Below are positions 43,827 to 53,467 of a stretch of DNA of 64,000 nucleotides, piece after piece. The notes under the pieces were generated by a model. It worked only from the letters and a program-made list of their open reading frames with translations, did not search any database and was not told the origin of the DNA. Position 1 is the first letter of the stretch; each line of letters starts with the position of its first letter. This stretch comes from Halorientalis litorea. Lineage in GTDB: Archaea; Halobacteriota; Halobacteria; Halobacteriales; Haloarculaceae. The translations under genes were made by a program, and so were the position numbers. Location: assembly GCF_023028225.1 (NCBI RefSeq), contig NZ_CP095483.1, positions 92,913 to 156,912 on the forward strand. The letters run 5' to 3'.

Positions 43827-45935
43827 CTACGCCGCCCCGGCGATACGACGGAGTTGCGCCGGCACGTCGTTCTTCCAGCCGAGGAACGCGAGGAGTGCGA
43901 CGGCACACGCGACTCGAATGCCGAGGGCCATCGACCCGTTCATCGGCAGCACCGGCGCGAACAGCACGCCCACTGATGCCACCAGCAACCCGCCCTGTTC
44001 GAGGCGACTGAGCGGACCGTTCATGTACTTCAGCAACGCGTTCGAGATGCCTATCAACCCGAGGAACGCGAGCGGGGCGGTGACAAGTGTCCCGGGTACG
44101 CTCCAGTACAGCAACTCCTCGTTGGCTACGAACACGTACGGGAGTACGAACAGTGGGGCACCCAAGAGAAGCGATTTCTTGGCGACCCGCCAGAATTTCC
44201 CGTTCGCTAACTCCGACGTGATGATACACGCGATGGCTACCGGCGGCGTAATCGCCGACAGAATCGCGAAGTAGAACACGAAGAAGTGGGCCGTCTCGAT
44301 GCGCACGCCGAGCTGTGCCAGCGACGGCGCGATGAGGAGGACGCTGACGATGTACGCCGCAACCGTCGGCATGCCCATCCCGAAGAGGATGGCAGCGACC
44401 ATCGCGAACAGCAGCAACAGCGCGAACACACCGCCGGAGAGGTTCACCAGACTCTGCGCGAACGTCTGCGTGAACCCAGTTAGATTCAACACGCCCACGA
44501 ACATGCCCATCACTGCCGTCGCCAGTGCGATTGCAGCCGTGTTCACGATACCCAACCGACACGCGTCAAGCGTGTCACCGACGAACGTCCGCACCGCCTC
44601 GCGGTTGTCGTCTGTCGTCAGTATCCGCTGGACCAACGCCGTCGGAATCGTGACCACGATAGTCCAAAAGCCAGCGAACAGCGGCGTGAACCGCAACACC
44701 ATCAATAGGTAGACCAGAACGAGCACCGGCAACCACAGGTACATCCCCTCGACGAGTGCCGAGAGGACACCTCCTGACTTCTTCGTGTCATCGAGAATAC
44801 CAGACCGGTCAGACTGTGTGCCGAGCGAGATGTCGTCCACCGTCCGGACGACATCCTCCGAGTCGTCGTCGAATTCGGTATCGGCCTCTTCTAGGTTTCC
44901 GGTCAGTTCTTCGAGGTCAGCACCCTCTTTGAGCGTCAGCGAGTGGACTGCGAACGCGACTGTGCCGTAGAACAACAGTGCCGGGAGGAGTCCGATAGTG
45001 ATGATGTGGGTGTAACTCGTCCCGGTGATATCGGCCATGATGAACGCCGCCGCACCCATGATGGGTGGCATAATCTGGCCACCCGACGAGGCCACTGACT
45101 CGATGGAAGCGGCCGTGTTCCTGTCGATACCTTGGTCTTTCAGCAGGGGGATGGTGAACGCACCCGTCGTCGCCGAGTTGGCGGCCGCGCTCCCGTTGAC
45201 CGACCCCATCCCGAGGCTCGAAATCACCGCCGTCTGCGTGATGCCCGACTTGAAGTAACTCCCGGCCTTCGCGCCGACCTTGATGAAGTATCCCAGCGCG
45301 CCGTAGGACTCGAGGAACGCGGCGAAGATGATGAATATCACGATGTACGTCGCCGACACCTGCAGGATGATGTCGTAGATGCCGTTGAACGCCACCGTCG
45401 AGGAGGTCACCAGCCGTTCGAGCGGCAGGCCTTGGTGATTGAGGATTCCGGGGAAGTACGGGCCAAAGAGCGCGTACACGAGCCCCGCGAGGCCGACCAG
45501 CGGGAGCATGATACCGAACGCCCGGCGGGTCAAATCCAGCGACAACAGTATCAACACGGTGCCGACGATAAAGTCCATCTCGGTGTAGATGCCGATGGAC
45601 TGGTAGGCGAGTCGGTTGTAGTTCGTCCAGAAGTAGACGGCGACGGCGACGCCAGCGGCTGACTCGACCGGAATCACCACGAGGTTGTCCAGTCGATGCA
45701 GGAGTCCTCCCGAGAGTGCCCTGACGTCGAACTGAGCGATGCCGACAGCGAGCATCATCATCCCGAGGTGGATGATCATGTGTTTGTCCATCTCGATGCC
45801 GCCCGTGTAGGCGAACCAGAGATGGTAAATCACACCACCGATACCGAGCGCGAGCAGTGCCGCGTACTTGGCCCGGAGCAATCGGGAGCCACGGCCCTCC
45901 GAGTCGGCCTGCTCGCTCGTGTTACTGTCCGGCAT
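43827..45935 (-). CDS. TRAP transporter fused small/large permease, TAXI-associated
   Basis: A 702-residue membrane protein combining a small DctQ-like part (first ~4-5 helices) and a large DctM-like part. GSVNGSAAANSATTGAFTIPLLK followed by ASSGGQIMPPIMGAAAFIMADITG (~residues 255-300) is the TRAP DctM signature, repeated in the second half (ILFGMGMPTVAAYIVSVLLIAPSLAQ). It imports organic acids by Na+/H+ symport with a TAXI-type binding protein, most likely the one encoded at 58476. A charged insertion lies near residues 345-380. Confidence 0.92.
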   Translation of the reverse strand: MPDSNTSEQADSEGRGSRLLRAKYAALLALGIGGVIYHLWFAYTGGIEMDKHMIIHLGMMMLAVGIAQFDVRALSGGLLHRLDNLVVIPVESAAGVAVAVYFWTNYNRLAYQSIGIYTEMDFIVGTVLILLSLDLTRRAFGIMLPLVGLAGLVYALFGPYFPGILNHQGLPLERLVTSSTVAFNGIYDIILQVSATYIVIFIIFAAFLESYGALGYFIKVGAKAGSYFKSGITQTAVISSLGMGSVNGSAAANSATTGAFTIPLLKDQGIDRNTAASIESVASSGGQIMPPIMGAAAFIMADITGTSYTHIITIGLLPALLFYGTVAFAVHSLTLKEGADLEELTGNLEEADTEFDDDSEDVVRTVDDISLGTQSDRSGILDDTKKSGGVLSALVEGMYLWLPVLVLVYLLMVLRFTPLFAGFWTIVVTIPTALVQRILTTDDNREAVRTFVGDTLDACRLGIVNTAAIALATAVMGMFVGVLNLTGFTQTFAQSLVNLSGGVFALLLLFAMVAAILFGMGMPTVAAYIVSVLLIAPSLAQLGVRIETAHFFVFYFAILSAITPPVAIACIITSELANGKFWRVAKKSLLLGAPLFVLPYVFVANEELLYWSVPGTLVTAPLAFLGLIGISNALLKYMNGPLSRLEQGGLLVASVGVLFAPVLPMNGSMALGIRVACAVALLAFLGWKNDVPAQLRRIAGAA

Positions 45936-45960
45936 GGTAACGACGTACTGGCGGTTGGGT

Positions 45961-45968
45961 AATATACT
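45961..45968 (-). promoter_or_regulatory. TATA box of TRAP permease gene
   Basis: Minus-strand AGTATATT, ~27-30 bases before ATG 45935. The divergent SDR gene uses TTTTATCT (46011-46018) on the other strand. Confidence 0.6.
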
Positions 45969-46049
45969 CTTTGCTGCCGCCGGTAGCGTCTCGCGCGCAG
46001 TGCCCTACAGTTTTATCTACGGTGACTTCGTGGTGTGGACCGAGTTAGC

Positions 46050-46826
46050 ATGGTGACGACCGAGTTTCGGATTCCCGGGTCAGTAGCTATCGTAACCGGG
46101 TCCTCGAGCGGTATCGGCAAACGAATCGCAGAACAGTTCGCGGCGGACGGCATCGACACCGTCGTCTGCTCGCGAGAGCAGGGCAACGTCGACCCGGTCG
46201 CCAACGAAATAAACGAGAGCGACCGGCCCGGCCGCGCGCTCCCCATCGAGTGTGACGTGCGCGACGAGGCGTCCGTCGAGTCGATGGTCGAGCGCACCGT
46301 CGAGGAGTTCGGCGGGTTGGACATCCTCGTCAACAATGCCGGGGCCGCGTTCATGGTCGAGTTCGACGAGATGAGCAGGAACGCGTGGGACACCATCCTC
46401 GACATCAATCTCAACGGCGTGTTCAACTGCACCCACGCAGCGAGCGACGCGCTGAAAGACGGCGGCGGGTCCGTCGTGAACGTCTCCAGCGTCCGCGGGC
46501 AGGAAGCCTCGCCCAACGAGACGCACTACGGCGCGGCGAAGGCCGCGGTCGAGAACTTCACGAAGTCGCTCGCCCACGAGTGGGCCGAGGACGACGTGCG
46601 GGTCAACTGTGTCGCGCCGGGGTTCATCGCCACGAAGAGTGCCGTCTCGGCGGGCGACGTCGACCCCGCCGGCATCGACCGCTCGGCCGTCGACCGCCGC
46701 ATCGGCCGCGTCGAGGAGATCGCCGACGTGGTCGAGTTCCTCGTCAGCGACGCCGCCTCGTTCGTCATCGGCGAGGTTCTCACCGTCCGCGGCGTCCCGA
46801 CCCACTCCGAGAAACCCGAGCGATAG
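46050..46826 (+). CDS. Short-chain dehydrogenase/reductase
   Basis: A 258-residue SDR with TGSSSGIG at 16-23, NNAG at 95-98, S147, and Y160-x3-K164 (HYGAAK). All catalytic residues are present. It is divergently transcribed from the TRAP permease and followed by the malate/lactate dehydrogenase homologue, so it probably oxidises an intermediate of the imported substrate. Confidence 0.92.
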   Translation: MVTTEFRIPGSVAIVTGSSSGIGKRIAEQFAADGIDTVVCSREQGNVDPVANEINESDRPGRALPIECDVRDEASVESMVERTVEEFGGLDILVNNAGAAFMVEFDEMSRNAWDTILDINLNGVFNCTHAASDALKDGGGSVVNVSSVRGQEASPNETHYGAAKAAVENFTKSLAHEWAEDDVRVNCVAPGFIATKSAVSAGDVDPAGIDRSAVDRRIGRVEEIADVVEFLVSDAASFVIGEVLTVRGVPTHSEKPER

Positions 46827-46881
46827 GTCGGTGTGACAACCCAAGACACAGTTTTTTGAGGGTCCCCACGAGAGAGCGCGT

Positions 46882-47814
46882 ATGCACGTCGCAATCGTCG
46901 GCGGCGGCGGAACCATCGGTTCGACAGTCGCGTTCGCGCTCCGTCACGGGCGGTCCGACCCCGACATCACGCTGTTGGATACCGACGGCGACGCCGCCCG
47001 CGGCCACGGAATCGACATCCAACACAGCGGGACCCACGGGGACGACGTGACCGGGACGGTCCGCGGTGGCCCCGTCTCGGTGGACGCGCTCGCAGACGCG
47101 GACTGCGTGGTCGTCACCGCGAGCGCGCCACGCCAACGGGGCGGCGACCAGCGCGGCGGCCGCGAGACGTACCTCCCCGAGAACGTCCCCGTCGCCGAAT
47201 CCGTCGCCGAGGCACTCCGTGGTATCGACCCCGTGCCCGTCCTCGTCGTCACGAATCCCCTCGACTGGATGGTACAGCGGCTGTCAGACCTCGTCGGGTG
47301 GGACCGCTCGTGGTTCCTCGGCTACGCGCTCTCCGAGACTGCCCGCACCGCACACGGCCTCGCGGCGCGCCGTGACGTGCCGCCTGCGTCCGTCGAGGTA
47401 CCGACCGTGGGCCAGCACGGCGAACACGTCGTGCCGGTGTTCTCGCGGGCGACCATCGACGGCCAGTCGGTGACCGTGACGGACGACGAGCGTGACGACC
47501 TCGTCGATTACGTGCGCGAAATTCCGTACGACATCGTCCAGATGCGGGGCGCGGCCGACTCGTCGCGCTGGGTGACGGGGGCCGGCGTCGCGCGCACCGT
47601 CGAGACGATACTCGATGCTCGGGAGGACGTGCTGTGCCTCTCGACGCCCCTCGACGGCGAGTACGGCGAGTCCGACGTGGCACTCGCGGTGCCCGTCGAA
47701 GTGAGCGACGCCGGCGTGACGACCATCCGCGAGTGGTCGCTCTCGGAGTGGGAACGCGAGCGGTTCGCCGAGGGGGCAGACGCCGTGCGTGCCACGCTCG
47801 CGGCCCACCGGTAG
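46882..47814 (+). CDS. Malate/lactate dehydrogenase family protein with altered specificity loop
   Basis: A 310-residue 2-hydroxyacid dehydrogenase of the LDH/MDH fold. It shows GGGGTIG at residues 7-13, N125 in VTNPLD, R155 in SETAR and the catalytic H179 in GQHGE. The substrate loop, normally PRQPGxxR, reads PRQRGGDQRGGRE, so the oxidised acid may not be malate. A T-rich TTTTTTGA near 46854-46861 sits where a TATA box is expected. Confidence 0.85.
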   Translation: MHVAIVGGGGTIGSTVAFALRHGRSDPDITLLDTDGDAARGHGIDIQHSGTHGDDVTGTVRGGPVSVDALADADCVVVTASAPRQRGGDQRGGRETYLPENVPVAESVAEALRGIDPVPVLVVTNPLDWMVQRLSDLVGWDRSWFLGYALSETARTAHGLAARRDVPPASVEVPTVGQHGEHVVPVFSRATIDGQSVTVTDDERDDLVDYVREIPYDIVQMRGAADSSRWVTGAGVARTVETILDAREDVLCLSTPLDGEYGESDVALAVPVEVSDAGVTTIREWSLSEWERERFAEGADAVRATLAAHR

Positions 47815-47856
47815 CGGGGGAACCTTCTTGTCCCGTCCCCGAATTGGCACCGACAA

Positions 47857-48297
47857 ATGACCGAATCGAACCCGGACTACGGGCGCGCCCAGTCGGAAGC
47901 CCTCCGCGACGGCACGGAACTACTCTCGTGGCTGGACATCGCAATCGAGAGCGTCGACGACGGGACGGCGACGCTGACGCTCCCGCACAGCGAGCATGTC
48001 GTGAACGCCGGGACGGACTTCGTCCACGGCGGGGCCGTCGCCACGCTCGTCGACAACGCCGCCGGGACGGCACTGCGGACGGTGCTCTCGAACCCCGAGA
48101 CGGCGGACTACGCGACGGCGGACCTGAACGTCTCGTATCTCCGCCCGTCGACGGATGACCTGCGAGCGGACGCGGAGATACGGCGCGCCGGGTCCTCGCT
48201 GGCGGTCATCCAAGTCGAAGTGACCACCCAGTACAAGGGTGAACGCAAGACGGTGGCACTCGGGCGCGTCTCCTACTTCGTCGTCAGCGACGAGTGA
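47857..48297 (+). CDS. PaaI-type hotdog thioesterase
   Basis: A 146-residue hotdog-fold acyl-CoA thioesterase. HGGAVATLVDNAAG (57-70) is the PaaI signature, with D66 as the likely catalytic acid, and ADLNVSYLRPS lies on the central strand. It would release CoA from an intermediate or relieve a CoA trap. It lies between the dehydrogenase and a CoA-transferase on the same strand. Confidence 0.9.
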   Translation: MTESNPDYGRAQSEALRDGTELLSWLDIAIESVDDGTATLTLPHSEHVVNAGTDFVHGGAVATLVDNAAGTALRTVLSNPETADYATADLNVSYLRPSTDDLRADAEIRRAGSSLAVIQVEVTTQYKGERKTVALGRVSYFVVSDE

Positions 48298-48337
48298 CCG
48301 TCGGTACTGTTATTGCCCAGAGCGCGGTGAACGGCGT

Positions 48338-49543
48338 ATGGGCGACAGCACGAGCCCGCTCAACGGAACACGCGTCGTCGAAGTCGGGAACATCGTCGCC
48401 GCACCGTTCGCCAGCCTGCTGCTGGCCGATCTCGGTGCGGACGTGGTGAAGGTCGAACACCCGGAGACGGGCGACGTGGTCCGCGAGGCTGGTACGAGCG
48501 GCGAGGCGATTATCGACGCCTTCAGCCGGAACAAACGCTCGCTGGCACTGGACCTCCAGTCCGAGGCGGGACGGGACGCCTACCGTGACCTCGTGGCGAC
48601 GGCTGACGTGGTAATCGAGAACCTCGGTCCCGGCGTAGTGGACCGCCTTGGCGTCGGCTACGATGACCTCGCGCGCGATAATCCCGGCCTCGTCTACCTC
48701 TCCATCAAAGGCTTCTTCGACGGGCCGTACGGCGACCGACCGGGGATGGACATGGTCGCGGAAGCCATGTCCGGTCTCTCGGCGATGACGGGCGAACCGG
48801 GGGGCAAACCGCTCCGCGTCGGCACGTCCATCGCCGACATCGGCGCGGCACTGTACGGAACCATCGGCGTCCTCACCGCGCTCCGGGAGCGTGACGCCAC
48901 CGGCGAGGGACAGCGAGTAGACGCCTCGCTGTTCGCTTCGGCGACCCAGTGGATGGGATACTGGATGACCTACGCCGACATCACCGGGTCGGACCACCCC
49001 GCGCTCGGGTCCTCTCATCCCTCGTTCGCGCTGTACGACATCTTCGAGACGGACCGAGCGGACGAACTCGTGTTCGTCGGCGTGACGACGGAGCGTCACT
49101 GGCCCGCCTTCTGTCGCGCCACGGGGATGGAGGAACTGCTCGCCGACGAACGCTTCGAGACGGCCGCCGCCCGCCACGAACACGAGGACGCGCTCGTCGA
49201 GACAGTCCAGTCGAACCTGCGGGAGTGGGACCGCACCGAACTGGTCGACGCACTCAGCGAGGAGGGCGTTCCGGCCGCGCCGGTCAACCAGCCGTCGGAC
49301 CTGCTGGACGACCCGCACCTCGAAGCGACTGGGCTCCTCGCAGAGTTCGAGGGGGTGGAAGGTGGGCGACGGCGGACGGCGATGACGCCGGTTCGTGGCA
49401 ACCGGATGGAGGCGACACAGCGACGCGACCCGCCCGCACTCGGGGAACACAGTCGGGAGATACTGACGGAACTCGGTTACGACGAGGGAACCGTCGCGGA
49501 CCTCGTGTCGGCGGGCGTCGTTGCCGAGGACGGCCGGGAGTAA
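48338..49543 (+). CDS. CaiB/BaiF family III CoA-transferase
   Basis: A 401-residue CoA-transferase. ADLGADVVKVEHPETGD (30-46) is the conserved N-terminal segment, and D138 in RPGMDMVAEAMSG is the expected acyl-enzyme aspartate. It activates a carboxylic acid using CoA from a donor thioester. A GTTATTG box ~27 bases before ATG 48338 indicates its own promoter. It pairs functionally with the next gene (BKACE). Confidence 0.92.
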   Translation: MGDSTSPLNGTRVVEVGNIVAAPFASLLLADLGADVVKVEHPETGDVVREAGTSGEAIIDAFSRNKRSLALDLQSEAGRDAYRDLVATADVVIENLGPGVVDRLGVGYDDLARDNPGLVYLSIKGFFDGPYGDRPGMDMVAEAMSGLSAMTGEPGGKPLRVGTSIADIGAALYGTIGVLTALRERDATGEGQRVDASLFASATQWMGYWMTYADITGSDHPALGSSHPSFALYDIFETDRADELVFVGVTTERHWPAFCRATGMEELLADERFETAAARHEHEDALVETVQSNLREWDRTELVDALSEEGVPAAPVNQPSDLLDDPHLEATGLLAEFEGVEGGRRRTAMTPVRGNRMEATQRRDPPALGEHSREILTELGYDEGTVADLVSAGVVAEDGRE

Positions 49544-49580
49544 CGTTTTTGAGGAGTGGTATCATCTGTCAGCCCGACAC

Positions 49581-50519
49581 ATGACCCGCAGCATGGACGA
49601 CGTCGTGGTAGCGTGCGCTCTCACCGGCGCGATTCACACCCCGTCGATGTCAGAACACCTCCCGGTGACGCCGGACGAGATAATCGAGGAGGGTATCGCA
49701 GCCGCCGAGGCGGGGGCGAGCATCATCCACATCCACGTCCGGGACCCGGAGACGGGCGAACCGGTAAGCGACCTCGACCTGTTCCGCGAGGTGGCGTCGG
49801 GCATCAAGAGTGAGACGGATGCCATCGTCCAGCCGACGACCGGGGGCGGGATGAACCAGACCGTCGAGGAGCGGATGGCCGTCGTGCCAGAACTGGAGCC
49901 CGAGATGGCCTCCTGCAACATGGGGAGCATGAACTTCGGCCTGTACCCGATGATTCGGGGCGTCGAGGAGTTCGAGTACGACTGGGAGGAGGCGTACCTC
50001 GACAACACGTGGGACCACATCTTCCCGAACACCTTCGAGTCGCTCAAGACTGCCTTCGAGATGTTCGACGAGCATGGGACGATGCCGGAGTTGGAGTGTT
50101 ACGACGTGGGCCACATCCACAACGCGAAGCACTTCGTGGACGCCGGAATCCTCGACACGCCGATTCACCTCCAGTTCGTCATGGGTATCCACGGCGGCAT
50201 CGGCGCGGACCAGTCCCACCTCCAACACATGGCCGAGACTGTCGAACGGCTGTTCGGCGACGACGCCTCCTGGAGCGTCATCGGTGCCGGGCGGATGCAG
50301 TTCCCCTTGGGAACCCAAGCCGTCTCGATGGGGGCGAACGTCCGCGTCGGCTTGGAGGACAACCTCTACCTCGAACGCGGCACGCTCGCCGAGAGCAACG
50401 CCGAGCAAGTCGAGAAAATCGTCGATTTAGCGTGGGACGTGGCCGGACGCGAACCCGCCTCACCCGCGCAGGTCCGGGAGTTCCTCGGCCTCAAAGGGCA
50501 GGACGCAGTGAACTTCTGA
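49581..50519 (+). CDS. Beta-keto acid cleavage enzyme (DUF849/BKACE)
   Basis: A 312-residue TIM-barrel enzyme. CALTGAIHTPSMSEHLPVTPDEI at the N-terminus and the zinc-binding H50-x-H52 (IIHIHVRDPETG) are diagnostic of the BKACE family. Later NMGSMNFG, GIHGGIGAD and RVGLEDNLYL also fit. It condenses a beta-keto acid with acetyl-CoA to give acetoacetate and a new acyl-CoA. This implies a beta-keto acid intermediate in the pathway. ATG 49581 is the first Met before the conserved strand. Confidence 0.9.
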   Translation: MTRSMDDVVVACALTGAIHTPSMSEHLPVTPDEIIEEGIAAAEAGASIIHIHVRDPETGEPVSDLDLFREVASGIKSETDAIVQPTTGGGMNQTVEERMAVVPELEPEMASCNMGSMNFGLYPMIRGVEEFEYDWEEAYLDNTWDHIFPNTFESLKTAFEMFDEHGTMPELECYDVGHIHNAKHFVDAGILDTPIHLQFVMGIHGGIGADQSHLQHMAETVERLFGDDASWSVIGAGRMQFPLGTQAVSMGANVRVGLEDNLYLERGTLAESNAEQVEKIVDLAWDVAGREPASPAQVREFLGLKGQDAVNF

Positions 50520-50525
50520 CTGCAG

Positions 50526-51446
50526 TCAGTCCAGATAGCTCCGTTCCAGTCCGCGGACGAGGCGCGTGACGAGTTCGTTCGCGGGCACGTCGACGCCTTC
50601 CTCGTGAGCGATGTCCACGACGGCACCGTTCACGGCGTCGATTTCCGTCTTCCGCCCCGCCAGCACGTCCTGCAGCATGCTCGACCGGTGCCCGGCGGAC
50701 CCCTCGCAGGTCCGCAGCACGGTGTCGAGGAAGTCCTCGTCGGGCAGGTCGATGCCCCGTGCGGCCGCGACGGCCTCGGCTTCGGTGACGATGCGGTCCA
50801 TCAGGTCGACCAGTGCCTCGTCGGCGGCGAGTTGCCCGTTGGGGAGCCGCGTCAGTGCCGCGAGGGGTTTGATAGGGAGGCTGATGAGTTGTTTCCGCCA
50901 GATTGTCACGCGGGGGTCGTCGGTCGTCTCCACCGGAAACCCGGCGTCCGAGAGGATGGCCGCGACGCGGGCCGTCGCCTCGCCGTCCGCGCCGCCGAAC
51001 GTCGAAACGCCGTTCCCGGTGTGCTCCACGAGTCCGGGTTCTTCGACCACCGCACCCTGGTACGTGACGCCCGCGAGCGCGCGCTCCTCGCCGACGTGGT
51101 CACACAGTGCCTCGTAGTGACCGAGGCCGTTCTGGAGCGAGAGGACAGTCGTCTCCGGTCCGATGCAGGCGGCGTGCTGGTCGAGTGCCGTCCCGGTCTG
51201 GTGGGCCTTCACGAACACCAGCGCGAGGTCCACGTGCCCGGCGGCGGCCGCGTCCGTGGTCGCGGGCACCGACACCTCGACCGTCTCGGTGTCGTCGAGG
51301 TCGCTCTCGATGCGGAGGCCCGCGTCGTTGATGGCGTCGACGTAGGCCTGTCTGTAGTGGAGGAGCGTCACGTCGTGGCCGTCGGCGGCGAGGCGGCCGC
51401 CGAACAGACAGCCGAGTGCCCCGGCACCGATGACGGCTACCTGCAC
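50526..51446 (-). CDS. Ketopantoate reductase-like (ApbA/PanE family) dehydrogenase
   Basis: A 306-residue NADP-dependent reductase fold. The Rossmann motif VIGAGALGCLFGG is at residues 5-17, followed by a C-terminal helical domain. The catalytic Lys is present (K185, WRKQ), but the two following conserved asparagines of true ketopantoate reductases are replaced by S189 and K193. It may reduce another 2-keto or 3-keto acid of the island. Starts with GTG (51444-51446). It is the only minus-strand gene between 46050 and 59615. Confidence 0.82.
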   Translation of the reverse strand: MQVAVIGAGALGCLFGGRLAADGHDVTLLHYRQAYVDAINDAGLRIESDLDDTETVEVSVPATTDAAAAGHVDLALVFVKAHQTGTALDQHAACIGPETTVLSLQNGLGHYEALCDHVGEERALAGVTYQGAVVEEPGLVEHTGNGVSTFGGADGEATARVAAILSDAGFPVETTDDPRVTIWRKQLISLPIKPLAALTRLPNGQLAADEALVDLMDRIVTEAEAVAAARGIDLPDEDFLDTVLRTCEGSAGHRSSMLQDVLAGRKTEIDAVNGAVVDIAHEEGVDVPANELVTRLVRGLERSYLD

Positions 51447-51571
51447 GAGTCGACCTCCTCGCTCGGTCGGAGTGGCGTCATGTACCGTGACAGCGCGTTC
51501 TCGGTCTTAAAGCCACCGGGCGGGGCGGTACGTTTATTCCCGTCGCGCGGCCTTTCACCGGTACGAGTCTC

Positions 51572-52468
51572 ATGACAGCTACCACCCCAGTCGCGGGCGC
51601 GTGGGACACCCACGTCCACGCCGGCCCGGACGTTCGGCCGCGGAAACACGACGCGCTGACCCTCGCCCGGAAAGCGACAGCGATGGGAATGGGCGGATTG
51701 GTACTGAAGAACCACCACCTCCCGACGGCGATGCTCGCGGCCACCGTCGAGCGTGACGACGACGTGGACATCGACGTTGCCGGAATGATAGTCCTCAATC
51801 GGTCCGTCGGCGGCCTCAACGTCGACGCCGTGACGGCCGCGGGCGAGATGGGGGCGGTGCGGGTCGAACTCCCGACGATGACCGCCAGACGGAACATGCT
51901 CGACCAAGGCGAACCCGAGACGGTAGACCTGCTGGACGAGTCGGGGTCGCTCTCGGCGACAGCACGGGACGTACTGGACGAGACGCTCGCCTACGACATG
52001 GCCGTCGGCACCGGCCACATCGGCGTCGAGGAGACGCGGCAGGTTGTCGAATACGTCACCGACGCGGGCGGCGACGTAGTGGTCACCCACCCCGAGTTCC
52101 ACGCCGCGCGCGACGGCGTGGGACTGACACCCGAGGAGCAAGCAGAACTCGCCACCGAGGGCGTCTACTACGAGCGGTGTTACGTCACCACGGCCGACGG
52201 GATTACCTCGCTGTTCCGCGACGACGCACCGCAGGCGGCCTCCGACGCCTTCGAACCCGGTGCGATGTTCGAGGAAATCGTCACCGCCATCGAGCAGACC
52301 GGCCCCGAGCGAAACTTCGTCTCGACGGACTACGGCCAACCGGACCGCGAGTCCCCACCGGCGGGACTGGGCGAGTTCCACGAGCGACTGCGGGCGGCCG
52401 GCGTCTCCGCGTCCGACCTCGACCGAATGGCCCGCCAGAACCCGGCGGCCGTCTTCGGAGGTGCGTGA
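51572..52468 (+). CDS. DUF6282-like metal-dependent hydrolase
   Basis: A 298-residue amidohydrolase-like TIM barrel. DTHVHAGPDVRPRK at residues 12-25 supplies the first two metal histidines, KNHHLPT the middle site, THPEFHAAR another histidine pair and STDYGQ a late Asp. This matches proteins annotated as DUF6282, of unknown substrate. The TATA-like GTTTATT at 51532-51538 lies 34-40 bases upstream. It precedes the luciferase-like gene by two bases, indicating co-transcription. Confidence 0.78.
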   Translation: MTATTPVAGAWDTHVHAGPDVRPRKHDALTLARKATAMGMGGLVLKNHHLPTAMLAATVERDDDVDIDVAGMIVLNRSVGGLNVDAVTAAGEMGAVRVELPTMTARRNMLDQGEPETVDLLDESGSLSATARDVLDETLAYDMAVGTGHIGVEETRQVVEYVTDAGGDVVVTHPEFHAARDGVGLTPEEQAELATEGVYYERCYVTTADGITSLFRDDAPQAASDAFEPGAMFEEIVTAIEQTGPERNFVSTDYGQPDRESPPAGLGEFHERLRAAGVSASDLDRMARQNPAAVFGGA

Positions 52469-52470
52469 GG

Positions 52471-53463
52471 ATGGACATCGGCCTGATGGCACTCACACAG
52501 CACCCGAACGACCGCGACCCAGCGAGGTGTATGGACGAGATAGTTCGGCAGGCCCGGGCCGCCTCGGACCACGGGTTCGCGTCGCTGTTCGTCGGCGAAC
52601 ACCGCTTCACCGACGACATCTACTTCGACAACTTCACCGCACTCGCTCGGGCCGCCGGGGCCGTCCGGGACGAGATGCTGGTGGGCACGAGCGTCTGCCT
52701 GCTCCCCCTTCACCATCCGGGTCTAGTGGCCGAACGGGCCGCCACACTCGACGCCATCACCGACGGGTCGTTCGTCCTCGGGGCCGCCGCAGGCTACCGT
52801 GACCAGGAGTTCGCAACGCTCGGCATCGACAAGGACGAGCGACAGGGCCGCGTCACGGAGAGCGTCGAGGTACTCCGGCAGTTGTGGACCACCGAAGACG
52901 CCACGTACGACGGCGAGTTCTACGACTACGAGAACGTCACCGCCCACCCCCAGCCAGTACAGGAACCATACCTACCGATTTGGCTCGGCGGGTCCGCGCC
53001 CGCGGCCGTCCGGCGGGCGGCGAACCGCGGCGACGCGTGGCTCATCGACCCCGTCTCGACGGTGGAGAAGTTGGAGAAGGCGACCGGTCTCTACGAGCGC
53101 GAACTGGACGAAGACCCGGACTGTCGCCCCATCCGGCGGGACATCTACGTCGCCGAGACCACAGAGGACGCCGTCGAGACGGCGATGCCCTACCTCTTGG
53201 ACAAGTACGACTCGCTGGCGGAGTGGGGGGCCGCGGACGAGGGACCGGACGACGACAGAGAACGGTTCGAGGCGGCCCGCGAGGGGCGGTACCTCGTCGG
53301 GTCACCGGACGACGTGGTGGCAGAACTGGAGGAACTGCACGACCGTATCGGCGTCGACCACGTCGTCGCCCGGGTCCAGTGGCCCGGCATGGCCCACGAG
53401 ACGGCGATGGGCGCACTCGAACTGCTCGGAAACGAGGTACAGCCCCGCGTCGAAAGTATCTGA
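52471..53463 (+). CDS. LLM-class (luciferase-like) flavin/F420-dependent oxidoreductase
   Basis: A 330-residue TIM-barrel monooxygenase/reductase. Visible features are SLFVGEHRFTDDIYFDNF, the cofactor-site RQGRVTESVEVLRQLW and LPIWLGGSAPAAVRRAANRGDAW. In archaea the cofactor is often F420. The start at 52471 has GGAGGTG a few bases upstream, inside the end of the preceding gene. Reaction unknown; oxidation or ring-opening of the imported compound is possible. Confidence 0.88.
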   Translation: MDIGLMALTQHPNDRDPARCMDEIVRQARAASDHGFASLFVGEHRFTDDIYFDNFTALARAAGAVRDEMLVGTSVCLLPLHHPGLVAERAATLDAITDGSFVLGAAAGYRDQEFATLGIDKDERQGRVTESVEVLRQLWTTEDATYDGEFYDYENVTAHPQPVQEPYLPIWLGGSAPAAVRRAANRGDAWLIDPVSTVEKLEKATGLYERELDEDPDCRPIRRDIYVAETTEDAVETAMPYLLDKYDSLAEWGAADEGPDDDRERFEAAREGRYLVGSPDDVVAELEELHDRIGVDHVVARVQWPGMAHETAMGALELLGNEVQPRVESI

Positions 53464-53467
53464 TTTT

